From Candidatus Hartigia pinicola (lineage in GTDB: Bacteria > Pseudomonadota > Gammaproteobacteria > Enterobacterales > Enterobacteriaceae): a stretch of 64,000 bases of DNA. The notes under the pieces are model-generated. The model made no database searches. It had not been told where the DNA came from and saw only the letters and a list, made by a program, of their open reading frames with translations. A program made the translations under genes and the position numbers. This document shows, in pieces, positions 48,420-60,474 of the stretch (position 1 is its first letter; every line of letters starts with the position of its first letter). The stretch lies in NCBI GenBank assembly GCA_020541205.1, contig CP048208.1, forward strand, positions 310,001-374,000, in the 5' to 3' direction.

Positions 48420-49583
48420 TTACGCTTGAGCACATTCTTCCAAGATCATGACTACTGGAAGTTTTTTACCTTCAATAAACTTGAGAAAAGCACCTCCTCC
48501 TGTTGATATATATGAAATTTTATTTGAAATACCAAATAAATCAATTGCAGCTACAGTATCACCACCACCAACAATAGAAAAGGCGTCACTATCAGCAATG
48601 GCGCGTGCAACAATTTCAGTGCCTTTGCGAAAATTAGGAAATTCAAATACACCAATCGGACCATTCCACAAAATAGTTTTAGCATTTTTCACAATTTTAG
48701 CTAAATGTTCTGCAGACTCATCACCTAAATCTAGAATTTGTTCATTATCTTTTACTTCTGCGCTTGATTTAACTATAGCGTCCGCTGTTTCAGAAAATTT
48801 AGTTGCAACACGAACATCTGTTGGGATGGGGATATGACAATTAGCTAGTAATTTTTTTGCGTCAGGGATCATAGCTTTTTCGTAGATAGAGCGACCTACA
48901 TTTTTACCTTTTGCTGCAATAAAAGTATTTGCGATACCACCACCTACGATTAATTGATCAGCAATTTTTGATAGAGCATGTAAAATAGATAGTTTAGTTG
49001 AAACTTTTGAACCGCCAATAACAGCTACCATTGGACGCTTTGGATTATTTAGTGCATTACCTAATGTTTCAAGTTCATTGATTAATAATGGACCTGCACA
49101 AGCAAGAGAAGAAAATTTTGCAACTCCATATGTTGATGCTTCTGTTCGATGAGCAGTACCGAATGAATCTATTACACAAATGTCACAAATTGCAGCATAT
49201 TGTTTTGAAAGTCTTTCATCATTTTTTTTCTCTCCTATATTAAAACGAACATTTTCTAGGACAACTAACTCGCCTTCAGAAACATCAATACCGTCTAAGT
49301 AGTCTTTGATTAGGCGCACAGGGAAGGGTATTTTTTTTGATAGATAGTCAACAACAGGTTTTAGAGAAAACTCCGGATTATAATTACCTTCATTTGGACG
49401 ACCGAGGTGAGATGTGACTATAACTTTAGCTCCTTGCTTAAGAGCACTTTCAATTGTTGGTAATGACGCGCGAAGACGCATATCAGAAGTAATTTTATTA
49501 TTTTTTATAGGAACATTAAGGTCAGAACGTATGAAAACACGTTTACCTGATAGTGCTAGATCAGTCATTTTAATTATAGACAT
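48420..49583 (-). CDS. pgk: phosphoglycerate kinase
   Basis: Makes ATP and 3-phosphoglycerate from 1,3-bisphosphoglycerate in glycolysis. The 387 residues equal E. coli Pgk. The substrate-binding RSDLNVP near residue 19, [17 protein letters not shown]-type segment (VVLENVRFN), [19 protein letters not shown], and the nucleotide-binding [10 protein letters not shown] and STGGGAFL are all present. DSFGTAHR replaces the usual DAFGTAHR. It leads fbaA. Upstream, where epd and tktA belong, only decayed sequence remains. Confidence 0.97.
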   Translation of the reverse strand: MSIIKMTDLALSGKRVFIRSDLNVPIKNNKITSDMRLRASLPTIESALKQGAKVIVTSHLGRPNEGNYNPEFSLKPVVDYLSKKIPFPVRLIKDYLDGIDVSEGELVVLENVRFNIGEKKNDERLSKQYAAICDICVIDSFGTAHRTEASTYGVAKFSSLACAGPLLINELETLGNALNNPKRPMVAVIGGSKVSTKLSILHALSKIADQLIVGGGIANTFIAAKGKNVGRSIYEKAMIPDAKKLLANCHIPIPTDVRVATKFSETADAIVKSSAEVKDNEQILDLGDESAEHLAKIVKNAKTILWNGPIGVFEFPNFRKGTEIVARAIADSDAFSIVGGGDTVAAIDLFGISNKISYISTGGGAFLKFIEGKKLPVVMILEECAQA

Positions 49584-50703
49584 GGTAATTCTCTTGTTAA
49601 TTATCTATATAGTTTTAATTTAAAATTATATAGGTATTACTTTCCAAAGCAGGTTGTTTATTGTCAATTAGTTAACATTTCTTTTATTTTTAGTATTATG
49701 TATTTAGTATCTAGTGTGTCGTTAGTAAAAATCTATACATAATTAAATTTATTAAAGTATTGTATTTAAATTCTTACTCTAACTAAACTTAGAGTTATAT
49801 TAAAATATTGATGTATATTATCATTTCAATCTCTTGAAAAAATATTTAATATATTTTATGATCTAATTTAAAAATTTTAGAGGTTTCTATAAAATACTCA
49901 TTTATTTTAGTTATACACTATCACTGAGCAGTGTAACACTTAAACTTACATTGTTGAACAATAAATCTCTAAATCTTAGAAAGATCTTCATGATACTAAT
50001 ATATTGTATTGATAAGAATATTAATTAGTTTGAAGTGAGCACTACACTGAGAATATAATAATCAATATCGATTATTTGTAGATTATGTATTAATAGTCGC
50101 ACAGTTGTTACGTTTCTTTATTTAAATACTAAAAGTATTATTTAGTCGTTTTAAGGATAAAGATAATATTACTGAAAGATTAATGAAAATAATTTCATTT
50201 TAATTTCTAGGTTATCATTATGATAATTATAAAGAATAATTTTATTAAGGGAATTGACTGTTAAGCAGAACACTTGTTGTTACATCCATATCAAAATTGT
50301 GTAATAAGTTTGTTAAGAAAACATTTTTTATATCATGAACTCTGGTATTACTTTTAATTTCTTTGAAAGGTAATATAATTTATATAACATTTAAAAACAA
50401 GACGGATGTTATTTGATTAAGATAAAATAGTTTTTTAGGGCGCATGTTTTAAGTATAATGTCTATTATGAGTCATGCTAAAGAAAATCTAGCATGCAATT
50501 AAAATAGTCAGTAGATCCATTATGGATATTATCATTGCTTTTACTACGATTTAAGTGATAAAATGTTTTTAGTAAATTGAGTGTAATTGTATTAACGTAG
50601 TTTACTTCTATTTTATTATTTTTTAGTGTATATGTATGCAATATTAAAAAATAATAAAGAGAATAATTGAAAGAATTTGAATGTTCTTTCTACTTCTAAA
50701 GTA
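49584..50703. other. probable former epd locus, not legible
   Basis: This 1.1 kb gap between pgk and the tktA 3' remnant has the size of epd (erythrose-4-phosphate dehydrogenase, about 1.02 kb), which lies here in enterobacteria. I searched for the active-site motif SNASCTTNC and the GFGRIGR start and could not read them, so this is a position argument only. Confidence 0.4.
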
Positions 50704-50870
50704 TTATTTAAAATTTTTAAAGGCAATTATGTTATATATTTTATGAAAGATGTAATCTTGTTGCTCAGACAAGAGTACATATTTGTCTGCTGGTAATTCA
50801 TGTGAATCAGGTGTTATTTAAGTTGTTGTATATTTTTCAAAGAGTGTTTTAGCTAAAAATTTTCTCAGTG
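50704..50870 (-). pseudogene. tktA: 3' remnant of transketolase TktA
   Basis: On the minus strand the stretch reads, with small indels, KY-x-x-LN (KYVGLNG in TktA), then TTCACATGAATTACC followed by PADK (FGESAPADK), then LLSEQ, and finally a segment like NVIAKAKNLL ending in TAA at 50704-50706. These are the last 45 or so codons of enterobacterial TktA as I recall them. The order tktA-epd-pgk-fbaA is conserved in enterobacteria, which supports the call. Only about 0.9 kb separates this end from ubiD, less than half of tktA (about 2 kb), so the 5' part was deleted or moved. Confidence 0.68.
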
Positions 50871-50901
50871 TTTTTCGAGAAAAGATTTTTTCGAAAAACA
50901 C
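50868..50901. repeat. 34-base near-perfect palindrome
   Basis: GTGTTTTTCGA (50868-50878) and TCGAAAAACAC (50891-50901) are perfect inverted repeats, and the 12 bases between them continue pairing (GAAAA with TTTTT) down to a 2-base loop. The result is a 16-base-pair hairpin, the strongest in the non-coding DNA I read. There is no flanking T run. Confidence 0.75.
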
Positions 50902-51623
50902 AACATATTACCTTTCAACATTTAAAAAGTAAAAACATTAAAATACAGTTAAGTTTTGTATAAGTCATTGAAAAATATGTTTTTTAAATCTTTTCAGAAG
51001 CGTGAGCAAGTGTTAATTTTACTTTCCTAAATATTCATGCGTAGTGAATTAAGAATAAATTATATTTTTTAAACAATTTTACAATACAAGTTTGAGTATT
51101 AGATTCAAAATTATACTAGACTTTTACGATTTAGTTCATGCCAATGCAGTTAAGAGAAATGACATGAAAAATAAAATCTTCTCTTATTTAAAAAATATAT
51201 TAGCAGATCAGAATTATACAGATATAAGATCTATAGATAGAATATAGTATATTATATAATGAAATTGTTAACATGTCTCAATATTACGCACTTTATGTTG
51301 TTGAATATAATTTTAAAATATTGAATAATTATGTATTAGGTTTATGAGAAACTGTCAACTAACCTAGACATAGTAATAGGTATTTGAATATTTGCGTTTA
51401 AATTATTAATTTAGTATACATGCTTTTAGCATAGAATGGAAAATTTTAATAGATTTTTATGAAGAGTTATAACATTCTATGATAAAAAATTATTACATTT
51501 ATTCTAAGTTATTTTCACTTTAAATGTATCAAGTTATAAGATAGATCATTCATTTGTATTTATTATAGATATTAATAAATGTAGCTGTATAGTTCATAAC
51601 TATTATAAGTCTTTCTCTTCTTA
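50902..51623. other. eroded region between tktA remnant and ubiD
   Basis: AT-rich with no legible gene. It should contain both the rest of the tktA remnant and, downstream of ubiD on the minus strand, the usual fre gene. I could read neither. A rearrangement junction between the tkt-fba and ubiD neighbourhoods is expected here. Confidence 0.45.
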
Positions 51624-53093
51624 TTAATTAAAGATATTTAATGTTTCCCAAATAGCATCAATATGCAATTTCACTTTTGCATCCATAATTATTCGCCTTC
51701 CCCAAGTTCTTTTTGTTTCTCCCGCCCATTTATTGGTCGCATCTAGTCCCATTTTCGAGCCTAACCCTGCAACCGGAGAAGCAAAATCAAGATAATCAAT
51801 TGGTGTATTTTTCATAATCACAGTGTCGCGAGCAGGATCCACGCGAGTGCTGATTGCCCAAATCACATCTTTCCAATCTCGCGCATTAATATCATCATCA
51901 CACACAATAATAAACTTTGTGTATATAAATTGTCGAAGATAGGACCAAATTCCCATCATTATGCATTTTGCATGACCTGCATATTGTTTTTTTATTGTAA
52001 CAATAGCAATTCGATATGAACAACTTTCTGGAGGAAGGTAAAAATCGACAATTTCAGGAAATTGCTTTTGTAAAATAGGTATTAAAATTTCATTTAATGC
52101 TTCACCAAGTATTGCAGGCTCATCTGGTGGTCTTCCTGTGTAGGTTGAGTGATAAATAGCATCATGACGTTGTGTCATATGAGTTACAGTAAAAACAGGG
52201 AAATAATTAATTTCATTATAGTAACCAGTATGATCACCATAAGGGCCTTCTAGAGCTACTTCGCCGGGCTCAATATATCCTTCAAGAATAATTTCAGCAG
52301 TGGCAGGTACTTCAAGATCATGAGAGATACATTTAATTACTTCAGTATTATTGCCACGTAATAAACCGGCGAATGCATATTCTGATAATGTATCTGGTAT
52401 GGGAGCCACTGCTCCAAGCATTGTAGCAGGATCTGCACCAAGAGCTACTGCAACAGGGAACTTTATATTTGAGTGTACATGACACCACTCTTTAAAATCT
52501 ATAGCGCCACCACGATTAGATAACCAACGTATAATAACTTTATTTTTAGTCAGGAGCTGCTGACGATAAATACCTAAATTTTGTCGTGTTTTAGTAATAT
52601 TTCGTGTAATAGTTAAACCCCATGTAATAAGTGGGGCCACGTCGTCTGGCCAGCAATGCATTATGGGAATTTTAGTTAAATCAACATCATCTCCAACCCA
52701 AATTTTCTCTTGGCAGGGCGCCGAATAAAGTCGTTTTGTGGGCATATTAAGAATTTTTTTAAACTTAGGCAGCTGATTACATAAGTCACGAAAAGCTTTT
52801 GGAGGATCAGGTGATTTAAGAAAAGCGAGTAATTCACCAATATCATGTAATGCTGTAAAATTTTTTTTTCCCACGCCCATAGCAACGCGTTGTTTTGTTC
52901 CAAATAAGTTACATAAAACAGGCATGTTGTAACCTTTTGGATGTTCAAACAATAAAGCTGGCCCTCCTGCTTTTAGTGTACGATCAGCTATTTCTGTCAT
53001 TTCAAGGTAAGGGTCTATTTCTATTGTAATTCGTTTGAGTTCGTTTTTTTTTTCAAGTTGAACAATAAAATCTCTTAAATCACGGTATTTCAT
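51624..53093 (-). CDS. ubiD: 3-octaprenyl-4-hydroxybenzoate decarboxylase UbiD
   Basis: Prenylated-FMN-dependent decarboxylase of ubiquinone synthesis. At 489 residues it is slightly shorter than E. coli UbiD (497), lacking only the extreme tail. Conserved blocks run throughout: [73 protein letters not shown] (with a conserved acidic residue), [31 protein letters not shown], and [24 protein letters not shown]. It needs prenyl-FMN from UbiX, which is not in the window. ubiD is oriented opposite to ubiB, unlike E. coli where both read the same way. Confidence 0.97.
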   Translation of the reverse strand: MKYRDLRDFIVQLEKKNELKRITIEIDPYLEMTEIADRTLKAGGPALLFEHPKGYNMPVLCNLFGTKQRVAMGVGKKNFTALHDIGELLAFLKSPDPPKAFRDLCNQLPKFKKILNMPTKRLYSAPCQEKIWVGDDVDLTKIPIMHCWPDDVAPLITWGLTITRNITKTRQNLGIYRQQLLTKNKVIIRWLSNRGGAIDFKEWCHVHSNIKFPVAVALGADPATMLGAVAPIPDTLSEYAFAGLLRGNNTEVIKCISHDLEVPATAEIILEGYIEPGEVALEGPYGDHTGYYNEINYFPVFTVTHMTQRHDAIYHSTYTGRPPDEPAILGEALNEILIPILQKQFPEIVDFYLPPESCSYRIAIVTIKKQYAGHAKCIMMGIWSYLRQFIYTKFIIVCDDDINARDWKDVIWAISTRVDPARDTVIMKNTPIDYLDFASPVAGLGSKMGLDATNKWAGETKRTWGRRIIMDAKVKLHIDAIWETLNIFN

Positions 53094-56000
53094 TATTATT
53101 TTTACGCATTATAGAAACTGTCTCATGATTAGACGTTCTAAAGGTTAAAAGTTATATATAAAGCGATTATCTATAATTAATATTTTGATATTTATGACTA
53201 TTTAATTTTACTAAAATAAAAGAAAGAATTTTCTAATAGATAGTTCGCTTATTTTTTTGAAGTTTATTTTAAATATTTTCGCAGTTAATAATATTCATTC
53301 ATGATCTCAGAATGAAAAAAGATTAAGAGCATAACATCAGTTCAAAAAGACTGCAATACATTTTATTCTCACTTGTTTAGCTGATAAAATTTATATAACA
53401 TTAATAAGTAAATTTATGTTGATATTTTTGCACTGCTATATATTCTTGAAATTAATTAAAGTATAGCATGTGTGTTAGTTTTTTAGTATAGAGTAGATTA
53501 CTTTTTAAATCTTTACAAGTGAATTTCAGAAAAATAAAGTGAACTGTGATAGAAGAATTGTGTAAAGGTATTGTTTATATTATTTGTCAATAATGTTCGG
53601 AAGTGCTAACATAATTTTCTGCACTTAAATGAGAAAAATATAAAACAGATACACTTAGTAAAACATTATGTTATAAAATTTTTTTCTATTACATATAGAG
53701 TATAGTAAATATGTGAGTTTTTGCACAATATTTCGGTACAATATTTAACTTTAAAACAAAGAAATTCGAGTTGATATTTTAGTTATTAAATCATATTACA
53801 TAAATTTATATAAACTATTTAACCAATAACCTATTATAAAAGAAAATATTGTAAGCAGTCTACTATAATATAGTATATTTAATTATTGAGATAGTCAATA
53901 AATAATGATTTTGTATTTTCCTGTAATTACATATTTTACCTTGCTCAGGATTAATTTAGTTATTTATGAAGTATCCATGAATGTAAAACATCGTGGTAGG
54001 CATTTGAATACCTACTTTAAAATGTGTGAACATAAAATTTTTTATTTTACTTTTTTACAAAAATATTGAATAATTTTCATTAACAATAATAGAAAACGTG
54101 ATGTAATATGTATTTGTGAGAGTGTTACATAGCTTATAATAAAAACTAAAAATATTTTTCCATTAAGGTATCTATTTGTAAAATATAATAAAATAATATT
54201 ATATACACAAAAATGTGTAAAATTAATATATGGCCGTATTTTATCTTTTATTATATTGAATATAAGTAAAAATAAATTTTTTCTATACTTTTATATATAA
54301 ACCTATGAGTAGCAGCCCCTTATAGACAAAATATTTTCCTGCATTAAAATTTCTACATATCTAAATGATTTAGATTAAAATAAAAATCAACAGTGCATTA
54401 TTAATAATAATTTTTCTTAAACTTAGCGTTCTCAATCTGTAATATTTAATATAATTTTAATACATTAGGTATACGAAAAAAATCGATATCATAATATTTT
54501 TATTTTTGTTAAAAGCTTTTATAGATAGTATTAAAGTAACAAAGTTTTACAATGTTAGCTTATGAATTTTTTATTTTTATTATTACGATTCATTAAATCT
54601 CTAAAGTTATTTAACTATAAATATGTTCTACGTATATATTAAAAATATTCTCAAATATTATCAGCTTTCTTAAGACCTTTACATTTACTGACAGTATTTA
54701 ATTTTTTCAAATTTTAAATAAGAGCATGCTAGTAAAATTGTGTAATATTTACATTTTATAACTGAATATTATGTAACTATAAATTTGAGTTGGTTATAAG
54801 GAAATCCAGTGTTATGTTTAATCTTAGTGGAAGATTTTTAATTATTCATCACTTCCGTGAACTAAAGTATTTTTAGATAGATCAAAAAGTCATATGTACA
54901 GATAAATTCATACAAATTTTATTAATTTAGTTATATATATGCACACTGATATCATGTCTGTATTCAATAGATATAAAGAAATTATAGATCAATAAACACT
55001 CTACTATCTATTGTTCTAAAAAAAGTTTTGAAATTAATTATATTATTCAGTTACTGCATGCTCTAAATTAGTCAGTTAACTGTAAAATAATAATAATACT
55101 GCTTGAAATTTTTAATATATTGTATAATAAGTTATAGTTAACGATATTGTCTATATTATTATAAATGCTCAAGAAATTTTTTTAAAAAAGTTTCAGTATA
55201 TAGTTGATGAATGTAGTATAATTTTAGCTCAGTCAGAAATGTTTATATATCATCTAAAATTTTTGTTAATAAAAATATTCTGTTTCTTTAGTTGTTTTGT
55301 ATCCATATGATATTTAATAGATATTTTAGAAGGTTTTAAATGGATTACATTTTTATCATAATGATTTATGAGTGACGATATTTTAGTAGACATTAAAAAT
55401 ATCCCATGCATAAGTTTATTTTTGTTTTTGTGTGCTGAGTTTAAGTCAAATATAGTTTGGAATATAATTAATATTAACTAATTTGTATTTTGTTGTGTAC
55501 TGTAAGTGACTTGTGTATGAATGTAGTTCATATTATGGTCTTTAATATGCTTGATAAGATATTAGTAAAAATTTTAAAAGTATAACGCAGTATGATCAGT
55601 AAAGAATCTTTTACTTGTATTATTGATTGTGAAGATTATTAATATCGTAAATTTGTAACCACTTTATTTAACACAAAACTGCAGCAATGTTAAGTTATAT
55701 AAATAATAGGTTATACACTAGTTCAGATATAGTAATCTATCAATCAAAATTCATCTATAACGTTGTAACAAAATAATCTCTATTTTTCTTTATGTTAATC
55801 AACAGGATTATTTTTTGTCTCATACATCCTGTATAAATTTCAAAAGATTCATTGTACGCTCATTGAGCGATATAATGCACTGATTGTGCTGTATTGAAAT
55901 GTATCCTATACTAGACATATGGTATTAGAGAACGTTCCTTAAGTTATTATTAGAATAACTAAAAGTTATATAAATATTTTTAAGTATTTAATATATAAAT

Positions 56001-57282
56001 ATTTGTATAATGTAATTATATAACTAATGTACTATTTTTTTATTCTATAATTATGTGATGTTGTGAGTAAGTAACAAATAGAAAATAATATTATTCTTAC
56101 ATCCGAAAGTAATTAGTCAGCATTAAAAATTAGTCTTGTGTATCGTTTTTTTATGAATTTTAGCAATTTCTAATGTTTAGACTTATTTTCAAGAAGCGTA
56201 TATTTTTATGCAGTGAGATTATTTTTTCTACTTAACCAATAAGTATTGCGATAAGTTATTAATTGTTCCTGTTAATGCAGTGTATGTTAACAACTGTATT
56301 AATATATTTTTAGTAAGACTTTTATGACTTATAGTGAATTAATATTAATATAGTGTATTGAATAATTCTTAAAGTTTATTTAGTATACTATATTAAATAA
56401 GATAGAATAGTAAGTGCTGAATTTAAATATTGAATGAAACTGTTAAATGTTGTATTATAGTTATTCTGTCTTGTGTAAATTTTCCCAGTTTAAGATAGAT
56501 ATTATGTAGAAAAATAATAGAGCGTATTCTAATACTAGATCAAGCCCTCCTGGTTCAGTAATATAATATTTTAAAATATATTATGATATAGTGTAATAGT
56601 GACAATATCAATAAGCTACAACATGTCATCTATATCTGCTATATATTCTTAATAGTAAATAATACAAAAATAAAAGTACTACTATACTGAAGTATAAAAA
56701 TAAATTGCAAAAACAGTTTGATCTATATTAGTTTGTAATAAAAAATTAGTTTTAAAAACGTGTTTGAAAAATCTCAAAATGATTTAAATACAATCTTATT
56801 GTTTAACAAGATACGGTACTGAAAAATATCTATTGGATTTTTTTAATGAGCTAATTATTGACTTAATTTTATTGAATTTACATTCAACACATTTCTAGGA
56901 AAGTGTTACTTATTCCTCTATAATATTACGAAAAATCACAATGTTAACATAAAATAAAATAGTGATTGTTAAATCTTGAAAAGAGCTTTATTGTTTGATT
57001 TTTTTATAGATACTCTTTAAATAAATATACTAGAAAATATTTATTAAGGAATGTTCTGAATTACATAAGGTTGAGTTAACAATGATTATCTTGAAATGCT
57101 TTTTAATTTAATAGATATTAAAAGTAAAATTTTATTTAGTAAACATACTACATTGATTTGTATTACTTAATAGTCATTGAACTATGTATTAGATTGAGCA
57201 TATATAAATTTAATGAACTTAAAAATACGGTCGGATTTTTTACGATACGATAAAATTTATTTTATAAATAATTGCTAATAAA
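53094..57282. other. 4.2 kb eroded region, no gene recognised
   Basis: Nothing legible as a gene on either strand. rfaH would lie upstream of ubiD and sfsA upstream of dksA in enterobacteria; I could not find them. The DNA is AT-rich throughout and I noted no strong repeat or hairpin. Confidence 0.5.
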
Positions 57283-57357
57283 GTGTTTCCTGTGATTTAT
57301 AGAGATTTTAATTTTCCCGTTCTGGGTTTGTTGACAATAGTGTGTAGGAGAACTATT

Positions 57358-57816
57358 ATGCAAGAAAGGCAAAAACGTCAGGCATCATCCTTAAGTATTC
57401 TCGCTATTGCTGGGGTTGAACCTTATAATGAAATAGCCGATAAAGAAAAATATATGAATAGCGCCCAGTTGACGCATTTTAAACTTATTCTCGAAGCATG
57501 GCGTAATCAACTCAGGGATGAAGTAGACCGGACAGTGATTCATATGCAAGATGAAGCGGCTAATTTTCCAGATCCTGTTGATCGTGCAGTTCAGGAAGAA
57601 GAATTTAGTCTTGAATTACGTAATCGGGATCGTGAACGTAAATTAATTAAAAAAATTGAAAAAACATTAAAAAAAGTGGAAGAAGAAGATTTTGGATTCT
57701 GTGAGTCTTGTGGAGTGGAAATTGGTATACGGCGTTTAGAAGCGCGCCCTACAGCTGATCTGTGTATTGACTGCAAAACATTAGCTGAAATTCGTGAAAA
57801 ACAAATGGCTGGTTAA
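57358..57816 (+). CDS. dksA: RNA polymerase-binding transcription factor DksA
   Basis: Binds the RNA polymerase secondary channel and, with ppGpp, adjusts rRNA and amino-acid promoter activity. The coiled coil carries the functional tip [14 protein letters not shown] with both aspartates, and the zinc finger has CESC and CIDC. The 152 residues from [12 protein letters not shown] equal the E. coli length and alignment. An in-frame ATA/ATG-containing extension begins further upstream, but AGGAG at 57346-57350 fixes the start at 57358. A terminator follows directly. Confidence 0.97.
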   Translation: MQERQKRQASSLSILAIAGVEPYNEIADKEKYMNSAQLTHFKLILEAWRNQLRDEVDRTVIHMQDEAANFPDPVDRAVQEEEFSLELRNRDRERKLIKKIEKTLKKVEEEDFGFCESCGVEIGIRRLEARPTADLCIDCKTLAEIREKQMAG

Positions 57817-57831
57817 GTATTAATAAAATCT

Positions 57832-57861
57832 TTAACGGTGCATTTTGTGCCGTTAATATTT
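57832..57861 (+). terminator. terminator of dksA
   Basis: TTAACGG and CCGTTAA form a perfect 7-base-pair stem extended by two wobble pairs and a C-G pair around an ATTTT loop (57832-57856), 16 bases after the dksA stop. The T tract that follows is short and mixed with A. Confidence 0.7.
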
Positions 57862-57899
57862 AATAGCATGCGATGTTGAACAAGTATTGAAACACAATT

Positions 57900-58200
57900 G
57901 TTGATAATAACATAAATCAATTAGTCACATCAAGATAAATAATACTTATAATGCGAAAATATACAAAAATTTTATAACATAGGTGATGTTTTATTTGAAA
58001 ATATATATCTAATTTGTGAATAATTTTTAGAGATGCTCTTTAAAGATCTCTGATACTTACTTGAGATAAGCTGTTTATCAACTTATTTACACAATAGAAA
58101 ATGACATATTAATATTCATAATATTTATTGTGCAAGAGCAATTTTAGGTTTTCTGGATTTATTTTAAAATATGTAAGCAATTAGGTTTTTATATAGAAAT
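57900..58200 (+). pseudogene. gluQ: possible remnant of glutamyl-Q tRNA(Asp) synthetase
   Basis: gluQ lies between dksA and pcnB in enterobacteria. Around 58050-58075 a broken frame gives DTY-x-E-x-L against HDAYREAL, and around 58125-58150 IYCARAIL against YYCTCTRARI, in the right order and about the right distance for GluQ as I recall it. The N-terminal GRFAPSPSG and the KLSKQ-type motif were not found. The match is partial and AT-rich DNA makes chance similarity easy. Confidence 0.45.
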
Positions 58201-59126
58201 AATTAAGCGTTTACGTCAGTTGTCAAGCTATAATTTTTTATTATGTATTATGTACTCATCTTAGTAGTAAAATAAAAGTTATTCTTATTAGTTTTTAACG
58301 GATAAGAATATTATAAAAATTTTTATAAAGAATGATTATCTTAATCTGCCTTACCATACAGTAGTGAATAATTTAAAATAAATATATATTGTCTATTAAT
58401 TGAATGATATGCTACGTATAGCGTATGTCTACTATTATTATTTTAAAAGTCAATATTATGATTCACTGTAAAGATGAGTAATTTTTTATAATTTAGTTTT
58501 TATAGTTTATGATCAACATTAAATAATTATTATAATTGTAAAATTACTGAGCTCATCACTACAATATTACAATAAATTTCATTATGTTAATATCTATCTT
58601 TTTTTGATTTTAACTTATCTTTCTTTCCTTTTAAGATTCAATGATGATTATATCGTAAAGCAGCTTATAATCTATTCTTACTCGATAATACGTTATAAAT
58701 ATATAGAGTTATTATTAATTATGTTTTGTTAAAATACTATTATTCATAGTATTTTAAATATTTTTGTTTAGAATATACACTAATAATCATTTATATCATA
58801 TCGTATTCATATTCTTTTGAGTGCATAATGCTTTAATATATTTAACTATTTTAAAAAAGTTCAGTAAATATGATGATTCACTTATTGTATTAAATGGATG
58901 TTGGTAATAAGATCGAAGTACACTATTTGAAATTTAGCAGTAAATTACTATTATGATTTTTTTATCGACAAATTATAAAATTCACGAGATGTATAAAAAA
59001 ACTAATAAAAGCTTGCCATTGTTTGTGTTCTACGAAATTTAAAAACGTACAGCAAAACTCTAAAAAAATGAAAATACGGTTTATCAGTTAAAACATACCG
59101 ATATTCAGACAGAAAAAATACAGATA
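58201..59126. other. gap upstream of pcnB, nothing recognised
   Basis: AT-rich DNA with dense stops. It would contain the 3' half of gluQ and the lost N-terminal leader region of pcnB. I see no readable motif. No obvious Shine-Dalgarno precedes pcnB. Confidence 0.45.
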
Positions 59127-60374
59127 ATGACGAATGAAACTGATGAAAATATTACGATTATCCCACGTTCTGAGCATACTATTTCACGACGTAATATTAG
59201 TGCTAATGCTTTGAAAGTGCTTTACCGTTTTAATAAAAACGGTTTTTCAGCTTATTTAGTGGGTGGTGGTGTTCGCGATTTATTGCTCGGTAAAAAACCA
59301 AAAGACTTTGATATTACAACTAATGCAACACCTAAACAAATATGTCAATTATTTCGCAATTGCCGTCTTGTAGGCCGTAGGTTTCGACTGGCTCATATTA
59401 TATTTGGGTCTGAAATAATTGAAGTCGCGACTTTCCGTGGTCATCACACTCAGAAAAACACACGAGAAGATAAAAATCTATCAGAGAAAGCTAGAAATGG
59501 GATACTATTGCGTGATAATATTTTCGGATCCATCGAAGAAGATGCCATCCGCCGTGATTTTACAGTTAATAGTCTTTATTATACTATTGATGATTTTTCT
59601 GTTCGTGATTATGTTGGTGGATTACAAGATCTTAAACAAGGTGTTATTCGTCTAATTGGTAATCCAGAAATACGCTATCGGGAAGATCCTGTTAGAATGC
59701 TGCGTGCAATACGATTTTCTTCTAAGCTTAATATGCGCATTGAGTTAAATACTGAAAAACCTATTCAGTACCTAGCTCCTCTTCTTCAAGAGATCCCTTC
59801 AACAAGGTTGTTTGAAGAATTATTAAAATTACTGCAAACAGGGCATGGATATTCAACCTATCATATGTTAAAAAAATATAATTTATTTGAACAACTTTTT
59901 CCGCTTATCAGTAGTAGATTTAGTAAAAATAATGATTCAGAAATGGAAAGAATCATTGAGCAAGTTCTTAAAAATACAGATTGTAGATTTAAAAATTATC
60001 AATGTATTAATTCAGGATTTTTATTTTCAACTATGTTATGGTACGTTGTTATTGATTGTGCTGAAACACTCATAAAAAAAAATAGACTTTCTTATTGTGA
60101 GGCTTTTGCTTTAGCAATAAATAATATTCTTAATGATCAATGTCGTTCAATTGCTATACCTAAACGTATCACTACAATGATGCGCGATATATGGCAGTTG
60201 CAGTTACGTTTCTCTCGTCGTCATGGACGAAAAGTGAATAAATTAATAAAACATCCTAAATTTAGTGCTGCCTTTAATTTATTAAAACTTAGAGCAGGTA
60301 TTGAACAAAAAAATGATCTAGAAGAGCTTAGCATATGGTGGGATGATTACCAACATTCAACTCATGTTAAATAA
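59127..60374 (+). CDS. pcnB: poly(A) polymerase I PcnB, tail-truncated
   Basis: Adds 3' poly(A) tails that promote RNA decay. Class II nucleotidyltransferase: the signature [22 protein letters not shown] near residues 47-68 contains the catalytic aspartates. [31 protein letters not shown] and [15 protein letters not shown] follow. At 415 residues it lacks about 50 of the E. coli protein, namely the N-terminal leader and the arginine-rich C-terminal tail, which binds RNA. The core domains are complete. The real start could be upstream, but no in-frame start codon is visible there. Confidence 0.95.
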   Translation: MTNETDENITIIPRSEHTISRRNISANALKVLYRFNKNGFSAYLVGGGVRDLLLGKKPKDFDITTNATPKQICQLFRNCRLVGRRFRLAHIIFGSEIIEVATFRGHHTQKNTREDKNLSEKARNGILLRDNIFGSIEEDAIRRDFTVNSLYYTIDDFSVRDYVGGLQDLKQGVIRLIGNPEIRYREDPVRMLRAIRFSSKLNMRIELNTEKPIQYLAPLLQEIPSTRLFEELLKLLQTGHGYSTYHMLKKYNLFEQLFPLISSRFSKNNDSEMERIIEQVLKNTDCRFKNYQCINSGFLFSTMLWYVVIDCAETLIKKNRLSYCEAFALAINNILNDQCRSIAIPKRITTMMRDIWQLQLRFSRRHGRKVNKLIKHPKFSAAFNLLKLRAGIEQKNDLEELSIWWDDYQHSTHVK

Positions 60375-60474
60375 CGTGAATGCTTGTAGAGCTAGTTAGA
60401 TGTCTAAACGTCAAAGTTACTATCTTTGTGTATTCTCAAATATTGCGTGTAAGCAAATAATCTTAGGGAATAGA

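Noticed and set aside
58070-58100. DnaA-box-like TTATCAAC and TTTACACA
   Set aside because: Only partial matches, no cluster, AT-rich background; not an origin.
60400-60474. N-terminal extension of FolK
   Set aside because: Family proteins start at the MELVYIIIGSN-like position, and AGGGA fits the downstream ATG; the extension is probably former pcnB tail sequence.
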